NCBI RefSeq assembly: GCF_030378165.1
Contig: NZ_CP119766.1
Location: 3,286,001-3,350,000, forward strand
DNA: 64,000 nucleotides
From: Flavobacterium panacagri
GTDB taxonomy: Bacteria > Bacteroidota > Bacteroidia > Flavobacteriales > Flavobacteriaceae
Direction of reading: 5' to 3'
The notes below the pieces were generated by a model. That model was given only the letters and a program-made list of their open reading frames with translations. It searched no databases and was not told the origin of the DNA. Below are positions 46,586 through 54,490 of the stretch, piece by piece. The position numbers and the translations under genes are program-made. How positions within the stretch are numbered: the stretch's first letter is position 1; each line of letters starts with the position of its first letter.

Positions 46586-47506
46586 TTACTTTAATAAATT
46601 TTCTATATAATCTATGATGTTTTTTCTATGTGTTGCGTAATCAAACCATTTGGTTTTTTCGTTTCGTTTGAACCACGTTAATTGTCTTTTGGAGAATCTT
46701 CTTGTGTTTTTCTTGATTTCTTCAATGGCAAATGGCAACGTGAATTCTCCATCAAAATAACTAAATAATTCTCTATAACCGACCGTTTGAAGTGCATTTA
46801 ACGCTTTGTTAGGATAAAGCGTTTCCGCTTCTTTTAATAATCCTTCGTTAATCATAATATCTACACGTTGGTTGATTCTGCTGTATATGATTTCTCTGTC
46901 AGCATCTAAACCAATTAAAATAGGAGTGAAGTCTCTATTATTTTTCTTTTGATTTAAAAACGAAGAATACGGTTTTTGAGCTCCAATACAAACTTCTACA
47001 AAACGCATCATTCGTTGTGGGTTTTGTAAAGTCTGAGGATTTTCTAAACTTATTTTTTGATAATATTCGGGATCTAAACTTTTCAATTGTTCTTGAAGAT
47101 ATTCGATTCCGAGTTTTTCGTAATTTGAATTTACTTCAGAACGAACGCTTGGATCTATTTCTGGAAATTCATCGAATCCTTTTAAAATGGCATCGACATA
47201 TAATCCTGAACCGCCAATAAGAATGACAAAATCATTGGATTGAAATAATTCTTCGATTTTGGCCAAAGCTTCTTTTTCGTAATCGCCAACAGTATAATTT
47301 TCAAAAATGGATTTGTTTTGAATGAAATGATGTTGGGCAGAATTGAGTTCTTCCAGATTTGGAACTGCGGTTCCAATGGTCATTTCTTTGAAAAACTGAC
47401 GGCTGTCGCAAGAAACGATTTCGCATTTAAAATGCTGTGCCAAAGCAATACTCAAGGCTGTTTTGCCTATAGCTGTTGGGCCGACAATGGTTATTAGGTA
47501 TTTCAT
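46586..47506 (-). CDS. miaA: tRNA dimethylallyltransferase
   Basis: MiaA adds a dimethylallyl group to A37 of tRNAs reading UNN codons. The 306-residue enzyme has the P-loop GPTAIGKTALSIALAQ (residues 8-23), SCDSRQFFKEMTIGTAVPN with the substrate Asp, QHHFIQ, ILIGGSGLYVDAIL, the LENPQTLQNPQRMMRFVEV tRNA-interaction region, and ALNALQTVGYRELF followed by RRFSKRQLTWFKR. The second P-loop serine of the common GPTASGKT is isoleucine here, which still fits the family. Confidence 0.96.
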   Translation of the reverse strand: MKYLITIVGPTAIGKTALSIALAQHFKCEIVSCDSRQFFKEMTIGTAVPNLEELNSAQHHFIQNKSIFENYTVGDYEKEALAKIEELFQSNDFVILIGGSGLYVDAILKGFDEFPEIDPSVRSEVNSNYEKLGIEYLQEQLKSLDPEYYQKISLENPQTLQNPQRMMRFVEVCIGAQKPYSSFLNQKKNNRDFTPILIGLDADREIIYSRINQRVDIMINEGLLKEAETLYPNKALNALQTVGYRELFSYFDGEFTLPFAIEEIKKNTRRFSKRQLTWFKRNEKTKWFDYATHRKNIIDYIENLLK

Positions 47507-47508
47507 AG

Positions 47509-47656
47509 TTTTTAGCCCAGATGGAAATGGAAACCTCGGACTTATATTTGTTAAATTTTTTTGGTATAAAAGAGCGACCGACGGAAGCTCCTTTTATGCC
47601 TTAAAAAATTACAAATATAAGGAGGAGTTGGAATGTACAGCTGGATTAGCTTCTAA
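47509..47656. repeat. Intergenic element with a 35-bp imperfect inverted repeat
   Basis: The gap between the channel gene and miaA is almost wholly filled by a folded element: left arm 47541-47575 and right arm 47587-47621 are reverse complements with few mismatches, joined by an 11-nt loop. The outer ends read TAGCCCAGATGG and CAGCTGGATTAGCTTC. From memory this end pattern resembles an intergenic repeat seen between genes in Flavobacterium; I cannot check that here. It could be a non-autonomous mobile element or a structured RNA. Confidence 0.6.
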
Positions 47657-47658
47657 AA

Positions 47659-48498
47659 TTAATTATTTGGCAGTTCCGTTCCACATTCGTAACAATATTT
47701 AGCATTGTCAAAATGAACTTGAGACTGGCATTTTCTACATGTTTTTTTGCCACTTACAGTGCTGTTTTTCAGACTGCTTTTGGCAAATTCGGCAGTGACA
47801 ATTCCTGTTGGAACAGCGATGATTCCGTAACCTAAAATCATGACAAATGCTGCAATAAATTGTCCAAGCGGTGTTTGTGGCGAAATATCTCCGTAACCTA
47901 CTGTTGTTAAAGTTACTATTGTCCAGTAAATTCCCATGGGAATGCTTGTAAATCCTGATTCTCGGCCTTCCACCAGATACATTATTGTACCGATGATAAC
48001 GGTGCTGATTAGGACAAAATAAATGAAAACCAGAATTTTTTCTTTGCTGGCTTCTATAGCTTCTTTTAATTGTAACGATTGATGGTTGATTTGCGGAATA
48101 TGCAAAATTTTGAATAATCGAAGAAAACGTAATGCCCTTACGATTGATAAAATACTTGCGCCAGGCAAAAATATAGACAAATACATGGGCAAAACAGCAA
48201 GCAGATCGATGATTCCGTAAAAGCTGAAGATGTATTTAACAGGTTTTTGAATGGAGATAATTCTTAAAATATATTCGATGGTAAAAAAGACTGTGATTAC
48301 CCATTCGCAGATCAGAAGCTGGTAATGATATTTGGAACTGATTCCTTGTACAGTGTCAAGCATTATTAATAAAACGCTCAATAAAATCAAACCTAATAAT
48401 ACTAAATCGAACATTCGTCCTAATATGGTATTGGTGCCATACAGAATGATTTTTACTTTTTCTCTGAAGATTTCGTATTGTGATTTTTTGTTTTTCAT
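47659..48498 (-). CDS. Voltage-gated ion channel (potassium type) with C-terminal zinc ribbon
   Basis: A 279-residue inner-membrane channel subunit with six transmembrane helices. The S4 voltage sensor SILSIVRALRFLRLFKILHI (about 115-135) has regularly spaced arginines; the pore loop holds the selectivity filter TLTTVGYGDISP (about 195), and S6 follows. After the membrane part a short zinc-ribbon tail CRKCQSQVHFDNAKYCYECG carries two CxxC pairs, an addition not found in standard channels. K+ selectivity follows from TVGYGD; gating and purpose are not known. Confidence 0.92.
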   Translation of the reverse strand: MKNKKSQYEIFREKVKIILYGTNTILGRMFDLVLLGLILLSVLLIMLDTVQGISSKYHYQLLICEWVITVFFTIEYILRIISIQKPVKYIFSFYGIIDLLAVLPMYLSIFLPGASILSIVRALRFLRLFKILHIPQINHQSLQLKEAIEASKEKILVFIYFVLISTVIIGTIMYLVEGRESGFTSIPMGIYWTIVTLTTVGYGDISPQTPLGQFIAAFVMILGYGIIAVPTGIVTAEFAKSSLKNSTVSGKKTCRKCQSQVHFDNAKYCYECGTELPNN

Positions 48499-48528
48499 AT
48501 CCTTAAAGATAATGAAAGTTTGGTTTTG

Positions 48529-49890
48529 TTAAAAATGAAGTATTTTTAGCGATTTGCTTTTACGGATATAGCTTTGAATGATATTTTTCACATCACGATT
48601 GTGTTGCATCGGTACCAAAATATTTTTTAAGATCTCAATATTAGTAATTTGATAATTCAGATCATAATAAGCGTAACCTTTGTAGATTCCATCTTCGATC
48701 AGGACTGCACTTCGTTCGTTTACATTTCTTCCTCTGTCTATCAGAATCATGCTTTTGTTTTCAAAACTGTTTTCTGAAATGAATTGCTGTACTCTTAAAT
48801 TGTAAACTTCTGGAGTCACTTCGCCGATGCAAGCGCCGTCACATTCTTTGATTTTATATTGAAAACACTCTTTTTTGGTTTGATATAAACCTGTCAGTTT
48901 TTGACATAAATGATATTTTGCCGTGAATTTAAAGAGTGCATTTTTGCCTTCTTGTAAAGAAGTAAAAGAGGTGATTTCTTTTTTACGTCCGTCTGCTTTC
49001 TCCAGTTTTAAGTTGATGTAACCATCTGAATCTTTTTCGGCATATAAAGCAACAGGAAAAACTGATTTTTTCTGAGATCGATTGTATCTAGGACGATTTA
49101 CTTTTACTTCCTGACTTTCTTTTAAAAGCGCTATTAACTCGCTTCCGGTTTCATCATACGTAATCGTAAAAACTTCAGCTTGGATTCTTTTGCTCTTTGT
49201 AGTGATTCCTGTAAAATGCTGATTGACTCTTTTTTTGATGTTTTGGCTTTTGCCAATGTAAATTAAAGTTCCGTCTTCTTTATAGATATAATAAACTCCA
49301 GTTTTAGCTGGCATTTGATTTAAAAGATCTAAAAATTTTGGAGAAATTCCTTTTTCTACTTCGAGTTTTATAAAATCTTTTACGATAGTTTTTTCGACAT
49401 CTTTTTCCAAAAGCATTTTAAACAGCTTAGTTGTAGCCATAGCATCTCCGCTGGCGCGATGTCTGTCGGCCATCGGAATTCCAAGTGAACGAACGAGTTT
49501 TCCTAAACTGTAAGATGGTTGTTCTGGAATTAATTTCTTAGCTAATTCTACTGTACAAAGTGTTTTAGCTTCGAAATCGTAGCCTAGACGTCTAAATTCT
49601 GTACGAAGGATTCTATAGTCAAATGATGCATTATGAGCCACGATAACACAATCGGAAGTAATTTCTATGATACGCTTGGCAACTTCGTAAAACTTTGGCG
49701 CTGATTGTAGCATAGCATTATTGATTCCAGTCAGTTTTACTACGAAGGGCTGAATCGGAATTTCAGGATTGACAAGGCTTATGAATTGATCAACTACTTC
49801 ATGCCCATCAAATTTATAGATAGCGATTTCGGTAATTCCCTCTTCATTAAATTGTCCCCCAGTGGTTTCTATGTCAAGTATTGCGTACAA
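48529..49890 (-). CDS. DnaQ-like 3'-5' exonuclease fused to GIY-YIG (UvrC N-terminal/Cho-like) endonuclease
   Basis: A 453-residue two-domain nuclease. The N-terminal DEDD exonuclease (residues 1-165) has ExoI YAILDIETTG, ExoII VAHNASFDYRIL and ExoIII HRASGDAMATTK. The GIY-YIG domain (about 195-275) shows GVYYIYKEDGTLIYIGKSQNIKKRVNQHF. A C-terminal region with CFQYKIKECDGACIGEV resembles the Cys-rich part of UvrC/Cho proteins. This fusion is annotated in many bacteria as an epsilon-subunit-like or excision protein and is likely to act in DNA repair. The start codon is TTG: no in-frame ATG precedes an upstream stop, and a later start would remove the ExoI motif. Confidence 0.92.
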   Translation of the reverse strand: MYAILDIETTGGQFNEEGITEIAIYKFDGHEVVDQFISLVNPEIPIQPFVVKLTGINNAMLQSAPKFYEVAKRIIEITSDCVIVAHNASFDYRILRTEFRRLGYDFEAKTLCTVELAKKLIPEQPSYSLGKLVRSLGIPMADRHRASGDAMATTKLFKMLLEKDVEKTIVKDFIKLEVEKGISPKFLDLLNQMPAKTGVYYIYKEDGTLIYIGKSQNIKKRVNQHFTGITTKSKRIQAEVFTITYDETGSELIALLKESQEVKVNRPRYNRSQKKSVFPVALYAEKDSDGYINLKLEKADGRKKEITSFTSLQEGKNALFKFTAKYHLCQKLTGLYQTKKECFQYKIKECDGACIGEVTPEVYNLRVQQFISENSFENKSMILIDRGRNVNERSAVLIEDGIYKGYAYYDLNYQITNIEILKNILVPMQHNRDVKNIIQSYIRKSKSLKILHF

Positions 49891-49929
49891 ATTAAGTGTT
49901 CAGTCTCAGTTTTTAGTATTCAGTTTTTT

Positions 49930-49957
49930 GTAAAGACGTACTTCAATGCGTCTTTAC
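49930..49957. repeat. GTAAAGACG palindromic repeat
   Basis: GTAAAGACG (49930-49938) and CGTCTTTAC (49949-49957) are perfect inverted arms around a 10-nt loop, in the gap between yggS and the exonuclease gene. Just before it lies a CAGTTTTTAG/TTCAGTTTTT-type low-complexity stretch. It may be a dispersed repeat that also acts as a minus-strand hairpin. Confidence 0.55.
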
Positions 49958-49965
49958 GGCAGGTA

Positions 49966-50625
49966 TTAACGACCGCCAAAAATGCTGCTTCCAATGCGAA
50001 CCATTGTGCTTCCGCATTTTATAGCTAATTGATAATCTCCGGACATTCCCATTGATATAGTGTTCAGACTGCAGTTTTCAGTTTTTAGCTCTTTTATCGA
50101 ATCAAAAATCGATTTTAAATGGGTAAATTCTTTTTTAATCTGGTTTTGGTCTTCTGTGAAGGTTGCCATTCCCATTAAACCTAAGATACGAATATTTTTC
50201 AACTCTTTGAACTGCGAAGAAGTTAAAAGTTCATTTAATTCATTTTCGTCCAAACCAAATTTAGATTCTTCTTCGGCAATATACATTTGAAGAAGACAAT
50301 CTATAACTCTATTATTTTTGAAAGCTTGTTTGTTGATTTCCTGTAATAATTTCAAACTGTCAACACCGTGAATCAAAGTGACATACGGTGCCATAAATTT
50401 GACTTTATTGGACTGAACATGACCAATCATATGCCATTGAATGTCTTTTGGCATTTGTTCCCATTTCTCCGTCATTTCCTGAATTTTGTTTTCTCCAAAA
50501 ATGCGCTGTCCTGTTTCGTAGGCTTGCATCAAGTCTGAGACAGGTTTTGTTTTTGAAACGGCAACTAGGTTTACGTGTTCAGGTAAAGTTGCTTTTATTG
50601 TATTTAAATTCGATTGAATCGACAT
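49966..50625 (-). CDS. yggS: YggS-family pyridoxal 5'-phosphate homeostasis protein
   Basis: YggS/PROSC proteins bind PLP without known catalysis and balance cellular vitamin B6 and amino acid pools. The 219-residue barrel protein has the PLP lysine in LVAVSKTKPVSDL (about residue 25), GENKIQEMTEKWEQMP, WHMIGHVQSNKVKF, LGLMGMATFTED, SMGMSGDYQLAIKCGSTMVRIGSSIFG at the end. The segment coding KTENCSLNTIS (near 50055-50090) has DNA resembling the low-complexity repeat in the neighbouring gap. It is 12 nt downstream of the acyl-CoA dehydrogenase gene and shares its direction. Confidence 0.93.
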   Translation of the reverse strand: MSIQSNLNTIKATLPEHVNLVAVSKTKPVSDLMQAYETGQRIFGENKIQEMTEKWEQMPKDIQWHMIGHVQSNKVKFMAPYVTLIHGVDSLKLLQEINKQAFKNNRVIDCLLQMYIAEEESKFGLDENELNELLTSSQFKELKNIRILGLMGMATFTEDQNQIKKEFTHLKSIFDSIKELKTENCSLNTISMGMSGDYQLAIKCGSTMVRIGSSIFGGR

Positions 50626-50637
50626 GATATTTATTTT

Positions 50638-51525
50638 TTAAACAAACTGCTTCGAAATTTTCTCAGCCTTTTTACTTTCGCTATAATCGTAAAATCCTTC
50701 TCCAGATTTCACTCCCAATTTTCCAGCTCTTACCATATTTACTAAAAGCGGGCAAGGAGCATATTTTGGATTTTTGAATCCATCGTACATCACATTTAGA
50801 ATGGCAAGACAAACGTCAAGTCCAATAAAATCGGCTAATTGTAGTGGTCCCATTGGGTGTCCCATTCCTAATTTCATTACGGTGTCAATTTCATAAACAC
50901 CAGCAACTTTATTGTATAACGTTTCGATTGCTTCGTTTAGCATTGGCATTAAAATTCTGTTTGCAACGAAACCTGGATAATCGTTTACTTCAACAGGAAC
51001 TTTACCTAATTTTTCAGATAAATCCATGATGATTTTGGTTACTTCATCGCTCGTATTATAGCCACGAATGATTTCAACCAATTTCATAATCGGCACAGGA
51101 TTCATAAAGTGCATTCCGATAACACGTTCTGGATGCGCTACAACAGCTCCGATTTGTGTAATTGAAATAGAAGAAGTGTTGGTAGCTAAAATAGTATCGT
51201 GTGAACAATATTCGTTTAATTGCTTGAAAATATTCAGTTTTAATTCTACATTTTCTGTTGCGGCTTCTACAACTAAATCTACACCAACAACACCGTCTTT
51301 AATATCGGTATAAGTAATAATATTGGTGATTGTCTTTGCAACATCTTCCTGAGTAATTGTTCCTTTAGCGAGCATGCGCTCTAAATTGCCTGCAATAGTT
51401 GCCATTCCTTTATCTAATGACTTTTCAGAAACGTCAATTAATTTTACGGTAAATCCGCTTTGTGCAAAGGTATGAGCAATTCCGTTACCCATTGTTCCTG
51501 CACCAATTACAGCTATTGTTTTCAT
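50638..51525 (-). CDS. 3-hydroxyacyl-CoA (3-hydroxybutyryl-CoA) dehydrogenase
   Basis: A 295-residue NAD(P)-dependent enzyme that interconverts 3-hydroxyacyl-CoA and 3-oxoacyl-CoA. The Rossmann N-terminus is AVIGAGTMGNGIAHTFAQSG, the catalytic dyad region is ATNTSSISITQIGAVVAHPERVIGMHFMNPVPIMKLVEIIRG, and the helical C-terminal domain carries NDYPGFVANRILMPMLNEAI and MKLGMGHPMGPLQLADFIGLDVCL. Short-chain specificity (hydroxybutyryl-CoA) is suggested by size and single-domain form. It is separated from the Gfo/Idh/MocA gene by a gap holding a long inverted repeat. Confidence 0.93.
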   Translation of the reverse strand: MKTIAVIGAGTMGNGIAHTFAQSGFTVKLIDVSEKSLDKGMATIAGNLERMLAKGTITQEDVAKTITNIITYTDIKDGVVGVDLVVEAATENVELKLNIFKQLNEYCSHDTILATNTSSISITQIGAVVAHPERVIGMHFMNPVPIMKLVEIIRGYNTSDEVTKIIMDLSEKLGKVPVEVNDYPGFVANRILMPMLNEAIETLYNKVAGVYEIDTVMKLGMGHPMGPLQLADFIGLDVCLAILNVMYDGFKNPKYAPCPLLVNMVRAGKLGVKSGEGFYDYSESKKAEKISKQFV

Positions 51526-51550
51526 TTTTTGCTAGATATTTTTTTATGAT

Positions 51551-51592
51551 TTAGCCACGAAATCACCAATTAATTAGTGAATTCGTGGCTAA
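51551..51592. repeat. Imperfect 16-bp inverted repeat TTAGCCACGAA
   Basis: TTAGCCACGAAATCAC (51551-51566) and GTGAATTCGTGGCTAA (51577-51592) pair with a single mismatch around a 10-nt loop. On the plus strand a T-rich stretch follows, but both flanking genes run on the minus strand, where no U-run follows the stem. It could be a weak terminator or a dispersed palindrome. Confidence 0.6.
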
Positions 51593-51611
51593 TTATTTTG
51601 TTTTTTTTAAA

Positions 51612-52577
51612 TTATTTATCGAAACACTCAATAATTTGATAAGCCACACGCAATGCATCTGTAGCTTGTTCAAGTGTAACAACTGGAGTTGTATTATTGT
51701 TAATTGCATCGGCAAACGAATTTAACTCGTCTAAGATTGCATTGTTTTGTTCAACATCTGGATTGGTAAAATAGATTTGTTTTTTTACACCTTCAGCATT
51801 CTGCAAAATCATATCAAAATCACCAGGTACTTCTGGCGCATCTTTCATGCGGACTACTTCACATTTTTTCTCTAAAAAGTCAACTGAGATGTAAGCGTCT
51901 TTTTGAAAGAAACGTGATTTACGCATGTTTTTCAACGAAATTCTGCTGGCAGTTAAGTTAGCTACACATCCATTTTCAAATTCAATTCTGGCATTCGCAA
52001 TATCTGGAGTTTCACTGATAACCGAGACACCGCTTGCATTGATGCTTTTAACCTTAGATTTTACAACGCTTAAAATGGCATCAATATCATGAATCATTAA
52101 ATCTAATACTACAGGAACATCTGTACCACGAGGATTAAATTCGGCCAAACGATGCGTTTCAATAAACATCGGATTTTCGATCATTTCTTTAGTAGCGATA
52201 AAAGCGGGATTAAAACGCTCTACGTGTCCAACCTGTCCTTTTACGTTGTATTCATTTGCTAAAGCAATAATTTCTTCAGCTTCTTCAACAGTATTGGCGA
52301 TTGGTTTTTCAATAAAGATATGTTTTCCAGATTTGATGGCAACTTTTGCACATTTAGAGTGAGATAGCGTTGGAGTGACAATGTCAATCACATCGACTGC
52401 GTGAATGAGTTTTGCAATTGTATTGAAATTTTTATAGCCAAATTCTTTTGAGATTCTTTCGGCATTTTCCTGATTTTCATCATAAAATCCAACTAATTCG
52501 TATTTGTCAGATTGTTGTAATAAGCGTAAATGTATTTTACCAAGATGACCAGCACCTAAAACTCCTACTTTTAACAT
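51612..52577 (-). CDS. Gfo/Idh/MocA family oxidoreductase
   Basis: A 321-residue NAD(P)-dependent dehydrogenase. The N-terminal Rossmann domain begins VGVLGAGHLGKIHLRLLQQS, continues with VDVIDIVTPTLSHSKCAKVAIKSGKHIFIEKPIANTVEEAEEI (the EKP motif with the conserved lysine), GHVERFNPAF, and a C-terminal substrate domain with VVLDLMIHDIDAIL (HD motif), ANLTASRIS and RKSRFFQ. The family acts on sugars, inositol, bile pigments and other small molecules. The substrate is not evident, and the neighbours (3-hydroxyacyl-CoA dehydrogenase, RDD protein) do not help. Confidence 0.92.
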   Translation of the reverse strand: MLKVGVLGAGHLGKIHLRLLQQSDKYELVGFYDENQENAERISKEFGYKNFNTIAKLIHAVDVIDIVTPTLSHSKCAKVAIKSGKHIFIEKPIANTVEEAEEIIALANEYNVKGQVGHVERFNPAFIATKEMIENPMFIETHRLAEFNPRGTDVPVVLDLMIHDIDAILSVVKSKVKSINASGVSVISETPDIANARIEFENGCVANLTASRISLKNMRKSRFFQKDAYISVDFLEKKCEVVRMKDAPEVPGDFDMILQNAEGVKKQIYFTNPDVEQNNAILDELNSFADAINNNTTPVVTLEQATDALRVAYQIIECFDK

Positions 52578-52691
52578 GAGAATGTATTTTAAACAAAAAT
52601 AGAATTTATTTATTTAAAGTGAAAATGTATATGATAAAGATTTAGTAATTCAATAATTAAAAACATCAATCTTATTTTTTCGTTTTATTGA

Positions 52692-53696
52692 TTAGTATGT
52701 ATGTCTGTTTGACATAAAAAAATAAATAACTATTACGATACCTAATGCAATTGTTAAGAATTGTGTATATCGATCTTCAATTTTGCGATCTGTATTTTTA
52801 TTGATAACATAAGTGTCTGAATAGTCGTCGTGTAAATTTTTTCCAAGTAAAAAAGAGAAAGTTTCAAAAGGAACAAATCTTAATAAAGTTCGTTTAAAAG
52901 TCATCGAAAAGTTTGGTGGATTTCCTTCTTCATCTGTTATATAACAAGATGTTATAAATTTAGCTGGTGTACTTTTAAAGATAGATTCAAATACTAAATA
53001 GTAACTGAATTTAATCATTGAAAAGAAAACCAGAGAAGCAAATTTATCTCCAAATGTCATTTTAAAGTAACCTAAGAGAGAAGCCATTTTTTCATTTCTT
53101 TCTGCGAAACTAATAAAACCAAAAACGATGACTATTATGATGAAAGAATCGATAAGTAAATTTAAAAAACGTTTTGAATTTGATGCATTTTCAAGATCGT
53201 TTCCTGTTGTTTGATTATCTTTTTCTAACATGTTAGAATTTAGTTCTTTTTTTATAAAATAGAATGAAATAAAAAGATACAATAAAGTAATCAAGATATA
53301 TAGAAACTCAGTGATGTTCAGCTTGTCAATGTTAAAAAGAAAAATAAAAAAGAATATTTTTATTAAAGAATCTAAAAATACTAAGCTGTAATTAAAAGCT
53401 AAGAGTTTGGTCTCTTTGTAGTTTGAAAAGTAATAAATAACAGTGCCAGAAAGAAAAGTCAGAAAAAAAGATAAATTGATAAGTCCCATTGATATAGTAC
53501 CACTTTCTGATTCTCCATTAATTAAATGTCTAGGAATATAGATGTTCATACCTGCAAAAGTGTAGGGCTGAATACTAAAAACAAAAAAATTAGAAAATTC
53601 GGTAACTTCATCAAAATCATAAAAAACAAAAAAGAAGGATCTTAAAATCCCCAATAATGAAAACAGTAAAGATAATCCGAGTATAATTTTTTTCAT
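52692..53696 (-). CDS. RDD domain membrane protein
   Basis: A 334-residue integral membrane protein. An N-terminal half with four hydrophobic helices (about 5-25, 65-85, 95-120, 125-148) precedes an RDD domain (about 170-290): the domain is recognised by SKRFLNLLIDSFIIIVI, YYLVFESIFKSTPAKFITSCYITDEEGNPP and FKRTLLRFVPFETFSFLLGKNLHDDYSDTYVI. One further helix closes the protein. RDD proteins are often of unknown role; some take part in ion transport. It has a very T-rich coding strand and no close operon partner. Confidence 0.85.
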   Translation of the reverse strand: MKKIILGLSLLFSLLGILRSFFFVFYDFDEVTEFSNFFVFSIQPYTFAGMNIYIPRHLINGESESGTISMGLINLSFFLTFLSGTVIYYFSNYKETKLLAFNYSLVFLDSLIKIFFFIFLFNIDKLNITEFLYILITLLYLFISFYFIKKELNSNMLEKDNQTTGNDLENASNSKRFLNLLIDSFIIIVIVFGFISFAERNEKMASLLGYFKMTFGDKFASLVFFSMIKFSYYLVFESIFKSTPAKFITSCYITDEEGNPPNFSMTFKRTLLRFVPFETFSFLLGKNLHDDYSDTYVINKNTDRKIEDRYTQFLTIALGIVIVIYFFMSNRHTY

Positions 53697-53762
53697 AAAA
53701 TATTAGAATTCATTTAGGTTACAGGATAAATCAAAAATAGAAATTAAATCATTAAAAAGTAC

Positions 53763-53794
53763 TTGATAATTGATGATTTGTTTTCTTATTTTTG
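53763..53794 (+). promoter_or_regulatory. Promoter of pcm
   Basis: TTG at 53763-53765 and TATTTTTG at 53787-53794 are 21 nt apart, matching the consensus. Transcription should start near 53800. Confidence 0.55.
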
Positions 53795-53815
53795 CGAAAA
53801 TAAAACCTACCTATT

Positions 53816-54457
53816 TTGAAAGATACTGCCAAACATCAAGGACTTCGTAATCAATTAGTAACCACTTTAGAACAAAAAGGAATTACTGATAAAGCAGTTC
53901 TGGATGCGATAAAAAAAATCCCGAGACACCTTTTTTTGAATTCTAGTTTTGAAGATTTCGCTTATCAGGATAAGGCTTTTCCTATTGGTGCGGGTCAAAC
54001 TATTTCCCAGCCTTACACTGTTGCATTTCAATCTCAGCTTTTAGAAGTACAGAAAGAACATAAGGTTTTGGAAATCGGAACAGGTTCTGGATATCAGACG
54101 GCCGTTTTGTTTCATCTTGGAGCAAAAGTTTATACTGTAGAAAGACAAAAAGAATTGTTTAAACAGACTTCTATTTTGTTTCCAAAATTAAATATTCGTC
54201 CTAAACATGTTTCTTTTGGAGACGGTTATAAAGGATTGCCAAATTTCGCACCTTTTGACAGTATTATAGTTACAGCAGGTGCACCTTTTATTCCACAGCC
54301 CTTAATGGCGCAGTTGAAAATAGGAGGAAGGCTTGTTATTCCGTTAGGAGAGGATGTTCAGATTATGACTTTATTAATCAGAAAGAATGAAACGCAGTTT
54401 GAAAAACATGAGTTTGGAGAGTTTCGATTTGTTCCTTTGTTAGAAGATAAAAATTAA
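53816..54457 (+). CDS. pcm: Protein-L-isoaspartate O-methyltransferase
   Basis: Pcm methylates isoaspartyl residues in aged proteins so that they can return to normal aspartate. The 213-residue methyltransferase has KIPRHLFLNSSFEDFAYQDKAFPIGAGQTISQPYTVAFQSQLL (the substrate-binding signature), the SAM-binding VLEIGTGSGYQTAVLFHLGAKVYTVER, and VTAGAPFIPQPLMAQLKIGGRLVIPLG. The start codon is TTG: the family start aligns there and no nearby in-frame ATG is present. It converges on the Fic gene through a shared bidirectional terminator. Confidence 0.95.
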   Translation: MKDTAKHQGLRNQLVTTLEQKGITDKAVLDAIKKIPRHLFLNSSFEDFAYQDKAFPIGAGQTISQPYTVAFQSQLLEVQKEHKVLEIGTGSGYQTAVLFHLGAKVYTVERQKELFKQTSILFPKLNIRPKHVSFGDGYKGLPNFAPFDSIIVTAGAPFIPQPLMAQLKIGGRLVIPLGEDVQIMTLLIRKNETQFEKHEFGEFRFVPLLEDKN

Positions 54458-54461
54458 TGAG

Positions 54462-54490
54462 AAAGCCCGTTTTTTTTAGCGGGCTTTTTT
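54462..54490. terminator. Bidirectional terminator between pcm and the Fic gene
   Basis: AAAGCCCG and CGGGCTTT pair over 8 bp with A- and T-runs on the respective flanks, between convergent genes; the right end overlaps the Fic stop codon. Confidence 0.85.

Noticed and set aside
47463..47702. 79-codon plus-strand open frame between miaA and the channel gene
   Set aside because: It runs through the inverted-repeat element and the antisense of two genes; there is no family match.
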